Below, in pieces: positions 7,676 through 16,059 of a stretch of DNA of 64,000 nucleotides. Under the pieces are notes generated by a model. That model was not told where the DNA came from and searched no databases. It was given only the letters and a program-made list of their open reading frames with translations. Position numbers and translations under genes: made by a program. Origin of the DNA: Clostridia bacterium. Lineage in GTDB: Bacteria > Bacillota_A > Clostridia > Christensenellales > Aristaeellaceae. Location of the stretch: NCBI GenBank assembly GCA_017509065.1, contig JAFWQM010000071.1:1-64000 (forward strand), given 5' to 3'. The number at the start of each line of letters is the position of its first letter. The first letter of the stretch is position 1.

Positions 7676-9166
7676 ATGCTGAAGGATTTTGAACGGAAAA
7701 AGCCCGAGGACAAGGAAGCGCTGAGCGCGGAAATCAAAGAGATACGGGAAACGCTGCTGGGGCAGCAGCAGCTTTTGCGGGACGCGAAGCTGCCGGTGAT
7801 CGTGCTGATCGAAGGCTGGGCCGCCGCGGGCAAGGGCAGCCTGATCAAAGAGCTGATCAGCGAGATCGACCCGCGCTTCTACAGCGTGGTGTCCCCGGTG
7901 ATCGTGCCGGAAACGGAGGAGCGCTATCCCTTCCTGTACCAGTACTTTAAAGCCATCCCGGAGAATGGGAAGATCACCTTCCTGGATTCCGGCTGGATGG
8001 AAGCCGCTGTGCGCAAATACCTGCGCCACGAAATCACCAAGGACGAGTACCGCCGCCGCGTGCGCCAGGTAAATGAGTTCGAGCGTCAGCTGCGGGACGG
8101 CGGCTATCTGGTGCTGAAGATTTTCCTGCACATCGAAAAGAAAGAGCAGTTTGAACGGCTGCAATCGCTGGTGGACAACCCCGAAACCGAATGGCGCGTG
8201 ACGGAGGAAGACCTGTGGCAGCACAGGGAATACAAGCGCTTTGTAGAAGCCTACGACGATTTCATGGAAAAGACCGACGAGATCCTGCCCTGGCATATCC
8301 TGGACGGCAGCCGCCGCAAGACTGCCGTGCGCGACGCCATGAAGCTGCTTGCGCAGAAAATCCAGTACGGCCTGGACAACGGGCGCTACGTGGGCGACCC
8401 GTTCGAGGAGGAATTCCCGCTCAGGGAAATGCCGAAGCTGGCCGAGGTCGATCTGTCCCCCGCTATCGATGACGAAGAATATAAGAAGGAACTGAAAAGA
8501 CTGCAGACCCGGCTGAGCGAGCTGCACAACGTGATCTACCGCAAGAAGATTCCCGTGGTCATCTGCTACGAGGGCTGGGACGCCGCGGGCAAGGGCGGCA
8601 ACATCCGGCGGGTGGCGTATCCCCTGGACCCGCGCGGCTTCGACGTGCACCCCATCGCTTCGCCGCTGCCGCATGAACTGAATCGCCAATATCTGTGGCG
8701 CTTCTGGACGCGCCTGCCGCGCTCAGGCCATATCTGCATCTTTGACCGCACCTGGTACGGCCGCGTGATGGTGGAGCGCCTGGAGGGCTTCTGCTCCGAA
8801 AAGGACTGGAAGCGCGCCTACAACGAAATCAACGAGTTCGAGCGCCAGCTCACCGACTGGGGCGCGGTGGTGCTCAAGTTCTGGATCCATATTGATCAGG
8901 ATACCCAGCTCGCCCGCTTCACCGAGCGCCAGAACACCCCCGAAAAGACTTGGAAGATCACTGACGAAGACTGGCGCAACCGTGAGAAATGGCCCCAGTA
9001 CGAGGTGGCTGTGGACGAAATGCTGCAAAAGACCAGCACGAAGAACGCGCCTTGGTACATCATCGAATCCAACGACAAGAAATACGCGCGCATCCGCACG
9101 CTCAGAATCATCATCAAAGCGCTGGAAAAAGCCTGCGAAACCCACTTTGAGCAGATGATGGAGTGA
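7676..9166 (+). CDS. pap: Polyphosphate:AMP phosphotransferase, two PPK2 domains
   Basis: 496-residue cytoplasmic kinase made of two tandem PPK2 domains, the layout of Pap (class II PPK2), which phosphorylates AMP to ADP with polyphosphate. The first domain has P-loop EGWAAAGKGS near residue 44 and lid-side LDSGWMEAA. The second has EGWDAAGKGG near 301 and the complete FDRTWYGRVMVERLEGF motif near 356. In fused members the second domain is usually the active one; the first here lacks the DRSWY-type motif, fitting that. AGGAGG lies 10 bases before the ATG. The gene stands alone between its own promoter and terminator. Confidence 0.9.
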   Translation: MLKDFERKKPEDKEALSAEIKEIRETLLGQQQLLRDAKLPVIVLIEGWAAAGKGSLIKELISEIDPRFYSVVSPVIVPETEERYPFLYQYFKAIPENGKITFLDSGWMEAAVRKYLRHEITKDEYRRRVRQVNEFERQLRDGGYLVLKIFLHIEKKEQFERLQSLVDNPETEWRVTEEDLWQHREYKRFVEAYDDFMEKTDEILPWHILDGSRRKTAVRDAMKLLAQKIQYGLDNGRYVGDPFEEEFPLREMPKLAEVDLSPAIDDEEYKKELKRLQTRLSELHNVIYRKKIPVVICYEGWDAAGKGGNIRRVAYPLDPRGFDVHPIASPLPHELNRQYLWRFWTRLPRSGHICIFDRTWYGRVMVERLEGFCSEKDWKRAYNEINEFERQLTDWGAVVLKFWIHIDQDTQLARFTERQNTPEKTWKITDEDWRNREKWPQYEVAVDEMLQKTSTKNAPWYIIESNDKKYARIRTLRIIIKALEKACETHFEQMME

Positions 9167-9239
9167 TTTTGTTTTCGTGTATATTTAATCCCTAATCTCT
9201 TTAGCAAGCATTTCGCCAATCGCCATATTTCACTAATCG

Positions 9240-9265
9240 CGCCGCGGATCAGCCGCGGCGTTTTT
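9240..9265 (+). terminator. Terminator after pap
   Basis: Perfect 8-bp stem CGCCGCGG (9240-9247) with CCGCGGCG (9253-9260), loop ATCAG, then TTTTT. Confidence 0.85.
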
Positions 9266-9323
9266 ATGCGTGCGCCAATACAATCCGTCAGTTTTCATTC
9301 AACTAAAAAATCATCCAACAAAG

Positions 9324-9590
9324 GGAACGCTGGGGCCTCCGCGGCCCCAGATCCTGCGCCAAAGGACTTCGTCCTCTGGACTCCAATAGGCGAATTTACT
9401 TGGTTGAGCAGAGAAAACTACTTTCGCCGCCGGGCCAGAACCATAACGTCGAAAGCATGCTATTCTTTTTCAAACAACAGCGGGAATCTGTTTCGCTTTC
9501 CAAGTCAACTTACTTCCGCTATTGCGGGTCCAGGGGCCTCAGGCCCCTGGTGGAGGTCTGGAGGCAAAGCCTCCAGCGTAACCCCCTGTA
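9324..9590. repeat. Modular hairpin element, family B copy 1
   Basis: This lies in the 700-base gap before rho. Hairpins: CTGGGGCC/GGCCCCAG (9330-9350), AGGAC/GTCCT near 9363-9375, AGGGGCCT/AGGCCCCT (9532-9548), CTGGAGGC/GCCTCCAG (9558-9576). Conserved blocks between them (GGACTCCAATAGG at 9378, then GAATTTACTTGGTTGAGC; CCGCCGGGCCAGAA; CCGCTATTGCGGGTCC) match, in inverted orientation, the element at 37111-37505. The hairpin stems at the matching places differ in sequence but remain paired. No reading frame across it looks protein-like. Confidence 0.8.
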
Positions 9591-9652
9591 TCTTATACCT
9601 GATTGGTAACTATCCGTCAAACAAATCATTGTAAATTATTTCACGTATTTGG

Positions 9653-9681
9653 TTGAAATTTCATTTTGGATTTGATATAAT
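9653..9681 (+). promoter_or_regulatory. Sigma-A promoter of rho; long leader
   Basis: TTGAAA (9653-9658) and TATAAT (9676-9681) with a 17-bp spacer. The predicted leader to the ATG at 9868 is about 180 bases, which would allow leader control; rho genes in other bacteria are autoregulated through their leaders. A 16-codon reading frame begins at the ATG at 9721 but has no clear ribosome site. Confidence 0.65.
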
Positions 9682-9867
9682 AAAACCAACGGCTGACCAT
9701 TCTATTGCGCCGTTCAGTTTATGGAGAAAGAAGCATGCAATGAATTTTTTTATGTTCGGTTTTTCTTATGATGAGGGATAATTCGGAAGTTTTCTTTTCC
9801 GTTCCGTCCGAACGGTGTGATTCGGTTTGTCATTTCATCGCGTGCGCAAAGATCAAGGAGGATCGGG

Positions 9868-11745
9868 ATGAGCGAGTCTTTTGAAAAAATGTCGGTGATC
9901 GAGCTTCGTCAGAAAGCGAAAGAATTGGGCGTCAAGCTTGGCGCGGGGATCAACAAACAGGGTATTATTGATAAGCTGAAGGAAGCCGCTGTCGGCGCAA
10001 GCGCGCCCGAAGCGCCCGCGGAAGAAACGCCGGCGGAAGCCACGCCTCAGGCGCAGGAGCCCGCTCCGCGCCCCATCCGCAGCGCCGCGATCATCACGGA
10101 TGACGAGGAGATGGACGAGGACGACGTGTCTTTGATTTCGCCCAACCCCGCCCTGCGTTCTTCCGCGCGGATGACCTCGCGGTCCGCGCCCGCAGCGAAC
10201 CCCGCCCCGAACGGCATGTCTTCCCTCAGCACCATTTCGTCCAAAGCGCCTGCCTTCACCATGGAAGGCTCTCGCGCCTGGCATAATCCGCGCGCGTATC
10301 AGGCGCAGAGCAGCAGTTACCAGCGGCCCGCGCCCGGCAATACCTGGACGCGCCCCGCGCAGACGGGGGTCCAGGATCAGCGCGGCTATATGCGGCCCGA
10401 TCCCCGCGCGCAGCAGCGTCCCCAGCAGCCTATGTATGTCAACCGCTTCGGCCCGGAACAGCCCGTGCAGGAGACGGAGCCCTACCGCGGATACACCGGC
10501 GCGCCGGCGCAGCAGGATTACAGCGGCGGCCCCGTGAACACCGGCTACAACCAGGGCTACAGCTACAGCCAGCCGTCCTATGGCACCCCGCACCGCGAGC
10601 AGGGAATGAACGCCGGACTGTCCGAGATCCTCGCGGCGGGCGACTGCTATGATGGGGAAGGCGTGCTGGAGGTGCTGCCAGATGGATACGGCTTCCTGCG
10701 CACGAATCATTACCTGTCCGGCAAGCAGGACGTGTATATCTCCAACGCCCAGATCAGGCGCTTTTCCCTGCGCACGGGCGATTATATCGTCGGCAAAATC
10801 CGCCCCCAGCGGGAATCCGACCGCTACAGCGCCATGCTGTACATCACGGAAATAAACGGTTCCATTCCCGATGAGATGCCGGAGCGCGTGCGGTTTGAAG
10901 ACCTGACGCCCATCTATCCCAAAAAGAAGATCACGCTGAGCGCCAAAAAAGAAAACGATCCTATCCTGAGATTGATCGATCTGCTTTGTCCCATCGGCTT
11001 CGGGCAGCGCGCCATGCTGTGCTGCGCAGGGCGGCTGGATCGCCTGAGGCTGCTCAAAAAGCTGGCCGGCCACGTGACCAAAAACCACGGCAAAGCCCAT
11101 CTGATGATGCTCCTGTTGGACGAGCGGCCCGAGGAAGTGTCGGAAATGGCCGACGGCCTGGACTGCGATATGGCGTACGCCTGCTTCGACGAATCGCCCG
11201 AGAACCAAGCGCGCGCGGCGGAAATGGCCATGGAACGCGCCATGCGGCTGGTGGAGCAGAAGAAGGACGTTGTGATGCTGGTGGACAGCCTGACCCGGCT
11301 GGCCCATGCCTGCAACAGCGCCGCTCCCGCCACTGCCCGCACCCTGGGCAACGGCCTTGCCGCCGGCGCGCTCAACAAGCCCAAGCGTTTGTTCGGCGCG
11401 GCCCGGAACACTCGCGAGGGCGGCAGCCTGACCATCATCGCCACGATGATCACGGAATCCGGCAGCGACCTGGATACCGCAATTTACCAGAGCTTCGAGG
11501 GTAACAGCAACATGACCTGCGCCCTCCGCCAGCAGGGGCCGAACCAGCCCGTGATGATGATACCGGAAAAATGCGCCACCGTGCACGACGAATGGCTGCT
11601 GAACGATAAGGAACAGGAAATCGCCCGGAAGCTGCGGGAAATGATCAAGGATATGTCCGCCGCCGAGGCCATGAACGCCCTGCTGCCACTGTTCGTTCAG
11701 GCGGAAAACAACGAAGCGCTGGAAGCGCTGCTGGGGAATGAGTAG
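9868..11745 (+). CDS. rho: Rho-like transcription termination factor with degenerate ATPase motifs and long disordered insert
   Basis: 625-residue protein from ATG 9868 (AAGGAGG upstream). Order: Rho-N/SAP-like helices (VIELRQKAKELGV, 8-45); a low-complexity Ala/Pro then Gln/Tyr/Arg-rich region (46-255); cold-shock RNA-binding domain (EGVLEVLPDGYGFLR, from 264); RecA-like core (from about 365). DERPEEVSEM, VVMLVDSLTRLA (Walker B, near 469) and GGSLTIIAT are conserved. Where Rho has its P-loop (PPKAGKT) this protein has CAGRLDRL (about 384-391), without the Lys-Thr. The SGTR-containing arginine-finger segment near 565 reads CATVHDEW. It may therefore bind RNA without ATP-driven translocation. 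Single gene with its own promoter. Confidence 0.85.
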   Translation: MSESFEKMSVIELRQKAKELGVKLGAGINKQGIIDKLKEAAVGASAPEAPAEETPAEATPQAQEPAPRPIRSAAIITDDEEMDEDDVSLISPNPALRSSARMTSRSAPAANPAPNGMSSLSTISSKAPAFTMEGSRAWHNPRAYQAQSSSYQRPAPGNTWTRPAQTGVQDQRGYMRPDPRAQQRPQQPMYVNRFGPEQPVQETEPYRGYTGAPAQQDYSGGPVNTGYNQGYSYSQPSYGTPHREQGMNAGLSEILAAGDCYDGEGVLEVLPDGYGFLRTNHYLSGKQDVYISNAQIRRFSLRTGDYIVGKIRPQRESDRYSAMLYITEINGSIPDEMPERVRFEDLTPIYPKKKITLSAKKENDPILRLIDLLCPIGFGQRAMLCCAGRLDRLRLLKKLAGHVTKNHGKAHLMMLLLDERPEEVSEMADGLDCDMAYACFDESPENQARAAEMAMERAMRLVEQKKDVVMLVDSLTRLAHACNSAAPATARTLGNGLAAGALNKPKRLFGAARNTREGGSLTIIATMITESGSDLDTAIYQSFEGNSNMTCALRQQGPNQPVMMIPEKCATVHDEWLLNDKEQEIARKLREMIKDMSAAEAMNALLPLFVQAENNEALEALLGNE

Positions 11746-11917
11746 TTTATAGTTGATAGTTTATAGTTAGGAGCTTGGAGTTTATAGTTGAGAGTTTATA
11801 GTTTTATATAGTCGAATATTATAACGATAGCCTGTCTTGCGTTCATTAAAGCTATATATAAAGCTATAAACTATGAACTTTAAACTATAAACTCCCTGCT
11901 CCCCACTCCCAACTCAC
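11743..11917. repeat. Inverted 7-bp word arrays after rho
   Basis: Tandem 7-bp words TAGTTTA/TAGTTGA run from 11743 to about 11800 and their inverse (AACTATAAACT words) from about 11867 to 11917, with a short AT-rich centre. The first word starts with the TAG stop codon of rho, so array and coding sequence share three bases. The arrays could pair into one long hairpin. No gene is present between rho and the terminator. Confidence 0.7.
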
Positions 11918-11934
11918 ATAGACTGTTACCAGAA

Positions 11935-11960
11935 AGCCCCGTCCTTTGCCGGACGGGGCT
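11935..11960 (-). terminator. Terminator between convergent rho and sigG
   Basis: Perfect 10-bp stem AGCCCCGTCC (11935-11944) with GGACGGGGCT (11951-11960). On the minus strand TTTCTGG follows, which suits sigG; it also lies where it could end rho transcripts. Confidence 0.7.
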
Positions 11961-11963
11961 GTT

Positions 11964-12746
11964 TCAGTTCACGGCGACATACTTGCGCATATGCACCAGC
12001 GCGTTCTTTTCCAGCCGTGACACCTGGGCCTGGGAAATGCCGATTTCCCCGGCGACCTCCATTTGCGTTCTGCCTTCGTAGAAGCGCAGGCGCAGGATCT
12101 TCTTTTCCCGGTCGTTCAGCTTGCGCATTGCCTCCTTGATAGCGATGTGCTCCAGCCAGCTGTCGTCCTGGTGGCGGTCGTCCTTCACCTGATCCATGAT
12201 GTAGATCGCGTCGCCGCCGTCGTTGTACACCGGCTCAAAGAGCGACACGGGGTCCTGGATCGCCTCCAAAGCGAACACCACTTCCTCCCGGGGTATGCCC
12301 AGTTCCGCCGCCATTTCCTCCACGGTCGGCTCCCGGTGCAGGGAGATCACCAGCCTGTCCCGCGCCTGGAGGGCCTTGTAGGCCGTGTCCCGCATGGATC
12401 GGCTGACGCGGATGGGGTTGTTGTCCCGAAGATACCGCCGTATTTCGCCGATGATCATGGGCACGGCGTAGGTGGAGAAGCGCACGTTCTGGGTTACGTC
12501 GAAATGGTCGAGGGCTTTGATCAGGCCGATGCAGCCCACCTGGAACAGGTCGTCGGCGCTCTCGCCGCGGTTGGTGAAGCGCTGCACCACGCTGAGCACC
12601 AGGCGCAGGTTGCCGCGGATGAATTCTTCTCTCGCCGCGCGGTCGCCGCTGTGCACCAGCGGGAACAGTTCGCGCATACGGTCATTGGTGAGTACGGGCA
12701 GCGTCGCGGTATCCACGCCGCAGATTTCCACTTTGCTTGTTGCCAT
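11964..12746 (-). CDS. sigG: Sporulation sigma factor SigG
   Basis: 260-residue sigma-70 family protein matching sigma-G closely: N-terminus KVEICGVDTATLPVL, region 2 (NLRLVLSVVQRF, DDLFQVGCIGLIKALDHFD, RFSTYAVPMIIGEIRRYLRD), region 3, and region 4 helix-turn-helix EGRTQMEVAGEIGISQAQVSRLEK. It directs late forespore genes such as spoVA, also in this window. GGAGG 7 bases before the ATG at 12746 fixes the start; the longer frame runs into the repeat upstream. In most spore formers sigG lies beside spoIIGA and sigE; here it follows ftsW at the end of the wall cluster. Confidence 0.95.
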   Translation of the reverse strand: MATSKVEICGVDTATLPVLTNDRMRELFPLVHSGDRAAREEFIRGNLRLVLSVVQRFTNRGESADDLFQVGCIGLIKALDHFDVTQNVRFSTYAVPMIIGEIRRYLRDNNPIRVSRSMRDTAYKALQARDRLVISLHREPTVEEMAAELGIPREEVVFALEAIQDPVSLFEPVYNDGGDAIYIMDQVKDDRHQDDSWLEHIAIKEAMRKLNDREKKILRLRFYEGRTQMEVAGEIGISQAQVSRLEKNALVHMRKYVAVN

Positions 12747-12816
12747 ACTGCTACCTCCGTCATCAGCAGTATGGCACCGGGGGGAGTGGGTTATGCAGGA
12801 AGGAGGGAAGTTTTTA

Positions 12817-13088
12817 GGAGGCAATAGGCATTAGGGATTAGGCAATAGGTAATAGGCATTAGGCAATAGATAGCAAGGAACCTGCCAAAAGCCTTCCCCT
12901 TGAGGGGAAGGTGGGCCGCGCGGAACCAAGTTGGAGATAGAAGTCAAGTTCATTCGCGCGGCTCGGATGAGGTGTTTTCAGAAACAACAGGGACGAGGCC
13001 ACCTCATCCGGCGCTTCGCGCCACCTTCCCCTCAAGGGGAAGGCTTTTGGATTGTCTCCTATTGCCTAATGCCTAATGCCTATTGCCT
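12817..13088. repeat. Family A mirror element (TIR 12885-13050) inside inverted 7-bp word arrays
   Basis: The 348-base gap between ftsW and sigG is filled by this unit. The arms are 7-bp words of the type GGCAATA/GGCATTA (12817-12870) and their inverse (13057-13088). Inside are 15-bp perfect terminal inverted repeats CCAAAAGCCTTCCCC (12885-12899 and 13036-13050) and the CGCGCGGAACCAAG...GATGAGGTG block of family A. The word sequence differs from that at 4449 although the inner element is the same family. Confidence 0.75.
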
Positions 13089-13094
13089 CATCCC

Positions 13095-14222
13095 TCACAT
13101 CAAATTATCAGAGCAAGACCGGCTGACATTCAGCACAATCCCCACCGCGGCCATGGTGATGGACAGCGACGTGCCGCCGGCGCTGAAGAAGGGGAGAGGC
13201 AGGCCGGTGGTGGGCAGGATGCCGACCACCACGCCCATATTGATGAACGCCTGGACGGAGATCATGCAGATGATGCCGGCGGCCAGCAGGCAGCCGAAAC
13301 GGTCCTCGCAGTGCATGGCGACGCGCATGCCCGCCAGCATGAACGCCACGAACAGCAGGATCACCGCCAGGCACCCGGCCAGGCCGAAATCCTCGCCCAC
13401 GATGGCGAAGATGAAGTCGCTCTCGGGGTAGGGGAGATAAGCGTATTTCTGCCGCCCCTGGCCCAGGCCCATGCCGAACAGCCCGCCGGAGCCGAAGGCA
13501 ATCAGGGATTGGCTGAGCTGGTAGCCCTCGTCGCTCATTTTGGCGAAGGGGTCAGTGAAGGACAAAAGCCTTTCGCGCCGGTACTCCGCGCTCCAGGCGT
13601 AGTAGGCCCCCACGATCAGCCCGCCCAGGCCCAGCAGCGTCATATGCCGCCATTTCGCCCCGGCCAGCATCACCATCAGGACGGACACAATAATGATGGT
13701 GCCCGCCGTGGACAGGTTGGGCTGCTCCAGGATCAAGAGGAACATGATGCCGGGGACGATCAGCACCGGGAGAATGCCGGTAAAGAGCTTCTCGATCTTC
13801 CGCCCCCGGACGGTGAGCGTCATGGCCATGAACAGCACCGTGGCGTACTTGGCGAATTCGCCGGGCTGGAAGGACAGCGGGCCGATGGCCAGCCAGCGGC
13901 GGGAGCCGTTGATGGATTTGCCGATGCCGGGGATCACAACCAGCAGCAGAAGTATCGCGCTGAGGATCACCCCGCTGACCACCACCCGCCGACGTTCCCA
14001 GAAGTGATAGGGGATGTTCGCCGTCACGGCCATCGCCGCCGCCCCCACCGCCACGCCGAAGAGCTGCTTCTTGACCTCGCTTAGCGCGTCGCCCCGGTCC
14101 TGGGCCTTGTAGTAGGTGGCGCTGAACAGCGTGAGCAGCCCCAGCAGGAGCAGCATCACCATGATGGTCAGCAGGGTTTTGTCCACGGGCTTGATCCGGC
14201 GGCGCATGCGCGTTGTTACCAT
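13095..14222 (-). CDS. ftsW: SEDS peptidoglycan glycosyltransferase FtsW/SpoVE type
   Basis: 375-residue membrane protein with ten predicted helices. SEDS features include INGSRRWLAIGPLSFQPGEFAK near residue 100, NLSTAGTIIIV, and LPTTGLPLPFFSAGGTS near the C-terminus. It polymerises lipid II at the septum with a class B PBP (encoded at 19557-21677). Start at 14222 from AAAGGA 9 bases upstream; the upstream in-frame extension is repeat sequence. FtsW and the sporulation homologue SpoVE cannot be told apart here; the neighbour sigG would fit either. Confidence 0.85.
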   Translation of the reverse strand: MVTTRMRRRIKPVDKTLLTIMVMLLLLGLLTLFSATYYKAQDRGDALSEVKKQLFGVAVGAAAMAVTANIPYHFWERRRVVVSGVILSAILLLLVVIPGIGKSINGSRRWLAIGPLSFQPGEFAKYATVLFMAMTLTVRGRKIEKLFTGILPVLIVPGIMFLLILEQPNLSTAGTIIIVSVLMVMLAGAKWRHMTLLGLGGLIVGAYYAWSAEYRRERLLSFTDPFAKMSDEGYQLSQSLIAFGSGGLFGMGLGQGRQKYAYLPYPESDFIFAIVGEDFGLAGCLAVILLFVAFMLAGMRVAMHCEDRFGCLLAAGIICMISVQAFINMGVVVGILPTTGLPLPFFSAGGTSLSITMAAVGIVLNVSRSCSDNLM

Positions 14223-14250
14223 GTTGAGCGTCCTTTCTTGGTTGCTTGAA

Positions 14251-14543
14251 AGACAGAGAGTACAGAGTGCAAAGTACAGTTTCATTTACGTGACCAAGCA
14301 ATGGGACCCGCCAAAAGGCTTCCCCTCAAGGGGAAGGCTTTTGGCGGACTTCCTTCTTTGCGGTTCTCCCCGTCTTGGTTTCAGCCAAACAGCGTTGTTA
14401 AAAAGCATTCAAACTCCAACAAAAAAGCGAAGCGCTGTTTTCTTCTGCGCTTCGCTGTAATGCTTCTGTGTCGATTACAAAAATAGTTACCAGGCTAATA
14501 ATGTGATAACAAAATTCATCTGAACTCTGCACTCTTTACTTTA
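14251..14543. repeat. Hairpin element between murD and ftsW, bounded by inverted 7-bp words
   Basis: Arms GAGTACA/GAGTGCA (14251-14280) and the inverse (14520-14543) enclose an 18-position stem with one mismatch, CCGCCAAAAGGCTTCCCC (14308-14325) with 14330-14347, a minimal family A form. A second structure follows: AAGCATT (14403) pairs with AATGCTT (14459), enclosing a perfect 9-bp GCGAAGCGC/GCGCTTCGC stem. The right arm overlaps the murD stop codon (TAA at 14536-14538 on the minus strand). Confidence 0.7.
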
Positions 14544-15909
14544 ACTGATTCACGATCTCCTTAAAAATCCGTCCCCGCTGCTCATAATCCTCAAACATAT
14601 CAAACGACGCGCAGGCGGGAGAAAGGAGCACGTTGCCGCCGGGTTTCGCTAATGCACGGCAGGTTTCGATGGCCTCCTTCATGCTGCCCGCGCGGTGGAT
14701 GGCGGTATAGCCGACCTTGCGCAAAGCCGCCTCGATCTGGGGGGCGGTGACGCCGATGAGGACGCAGTTTTCGATGAGCGGCGTCCGGATGATTTCCTCG
14801 GCCAGCGGGTCGAAGCTGACGTGCTTGTCGTAGCCGCCTAAAATGATAGCGGTCGGGGCCTTCATGCTCTGCACGGCCTTGATGGTGGAGTCCACGTTGG
14901 TGCCCTTGCTGTCGTTGATGTAGCGCACGCCGTCCAGCTCCCGGGTGAACTCGATGCGGTGCTCCACACCCTGGAAGGTGCGCATGGCCTGGCGGATGAC
15001 CGGTGCGGGCACGCCGCGCGAGAAGGCCATCGCCGCCGCGGCCAGGGCGTTTTCCAGATTGTGCGGGCCGGGGATGCGCAGCTCGTCCGCGTCGCAGACG
15101 GCCTTTTCCTCGCTCCCGATTCGCACGACGATCTTGCCGTCCCGGACGAATGCGCCCTGCTCCACCTCGTGAAGCCTGGAGAAGAACAGCACATTGGATT
15201 TGAGGCCCTTTGCCATTTCCCGGCAGGCTTCGTCATCGCCGTTCAGCACGGCGAAGTCCTCCGGCCCCTGCGCGTCGAAGATGTGGCGCTTTAAGCCGGT
15301 ATAGACTTCCATTGTGCCGTGGCGGTTCAGGTGGTCTTCGGTCACGTTCAGCACGGCGGCGGACAGAGGGTGGAAGGTCTCGGTGGTTTCCAGCTGGAAG
15401 GATGAGACCTCCGCCACGATCACATGGTCGTATTTGCTCTCCAGGGCGGCGGCGCTCAGAGGATAGCCGATGTTGCCGCACACGTGGGCCACCTTGCCCG
15501 CGGCCTCGAAAATCGCGCCGAGCAGCGACACGGTGGTGGTCTTGCCGTTGGTGCCGGTGACGGCCACCAGGGTGCCCTTCGCCAGGGTGGAGGCCATTTC
15601 CAGCTCGCCCGTCACGGGGATGCCCGCGGCTTTCGCGGCCTTCACGATCGGCGCGTCAATGGGCACGCCTGGGCTGATGCACAGGATGTCCTGGCCTTTC
15701 AAAGCGTCCAAGCCATCCTCGCCCAGGCGGAAGGAAATGTCCAGCCCTTTCAGCGCGTCCAGTTTCTCCCCGAATGCGGATTCGGGCTTCATGTCGTTCA
15801 CCGTCACGACAGCCCCGGCCCCGTGCAAAAGCTGGGCCGCCGCGATGCCGCTTCGGGCCATGCCGACGATCAGAACCTTTTTATTCATCCATTGATTTTC
15901 GTTGGTCAT
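14536..15909 (-). CDS. murD: UDP-N-acetylmuramoylalanine-D-glutamate ligase MurD
   Basis: 457-residue cytoplasmic Mur ligase adding D-glutamate to UDP-MurNAc-L-Ala. N-terminal Rossmann part KKVLIVGMARSG; ATP loop AVTGTNGKTTTVSLL near residue 114; EVSSFQLE; central LNVTEDHLNRH; C-terminal YINDSKGTNVDST. Length is typical. Start chosen at 15909 because GAGGGAG precedes it; the 22-residue longer frame lacks a site. It lies between mraY and ftsW in the minus-strand wall cluster. Confidence 0.93.
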   Translation of the reverse strand: MTNENQWMNKKVLIVGMARSGIAAAQLLHGAGAVVTVNDMKPESAFGEKLDALKGLDISFRLGEDGLDALKGQDILCISPGVPIDAPIVKAAKAAGIPVTGELEMASTLAKGTLVAVTGTNGKTTTVSLLGAIFEAAGKVAHVCGNIGYPLSAAALESKYDHVIVAEVSSFQLETTETFHPLSAAVLNVTEDHLNRHGTMEVYTGLKRHIFDAQGPEDFAVLNGDDEACREMAKGLKSNVLFFSRLHEVEQGAFVRDGKIVVRIGSEEKAVCDADELRIPGPHNLENALAAAAMAFSRGVPAPVIRQAMRTFQGVEHRIEFTRELDGVRYINDSKGTNVDSTIKAVQSMKAPTAIILGGYDKHVSFDPLAEEIIRTPLIENCVLIGVTAPQIEAALRKVGYTAIHRAGSMKEAIETCRALAKPGGNVLLSPACASFDMFEDYEQRGRIFKEIVNQLK

Positions 15910-16059
15910 TTTTTCTCCCTCTGCCGCACGGCAATTGAGATTTACACGTTTTCCACACAGGGGCAACTCTCGCAAAGCCTTATGCCACTAAGGGTCTACA
16001 CGTTTACGACGCAAGGCATACGAAAATTGCTCCCCCTATACACACACCGCCGAGCACAG

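Noticed and set aside
9853..11586. 577-residue minus-strand frame
   Set aside because: Shadow of rho. Its composition is that of an antisense GC-rich frame and it has no start signal.
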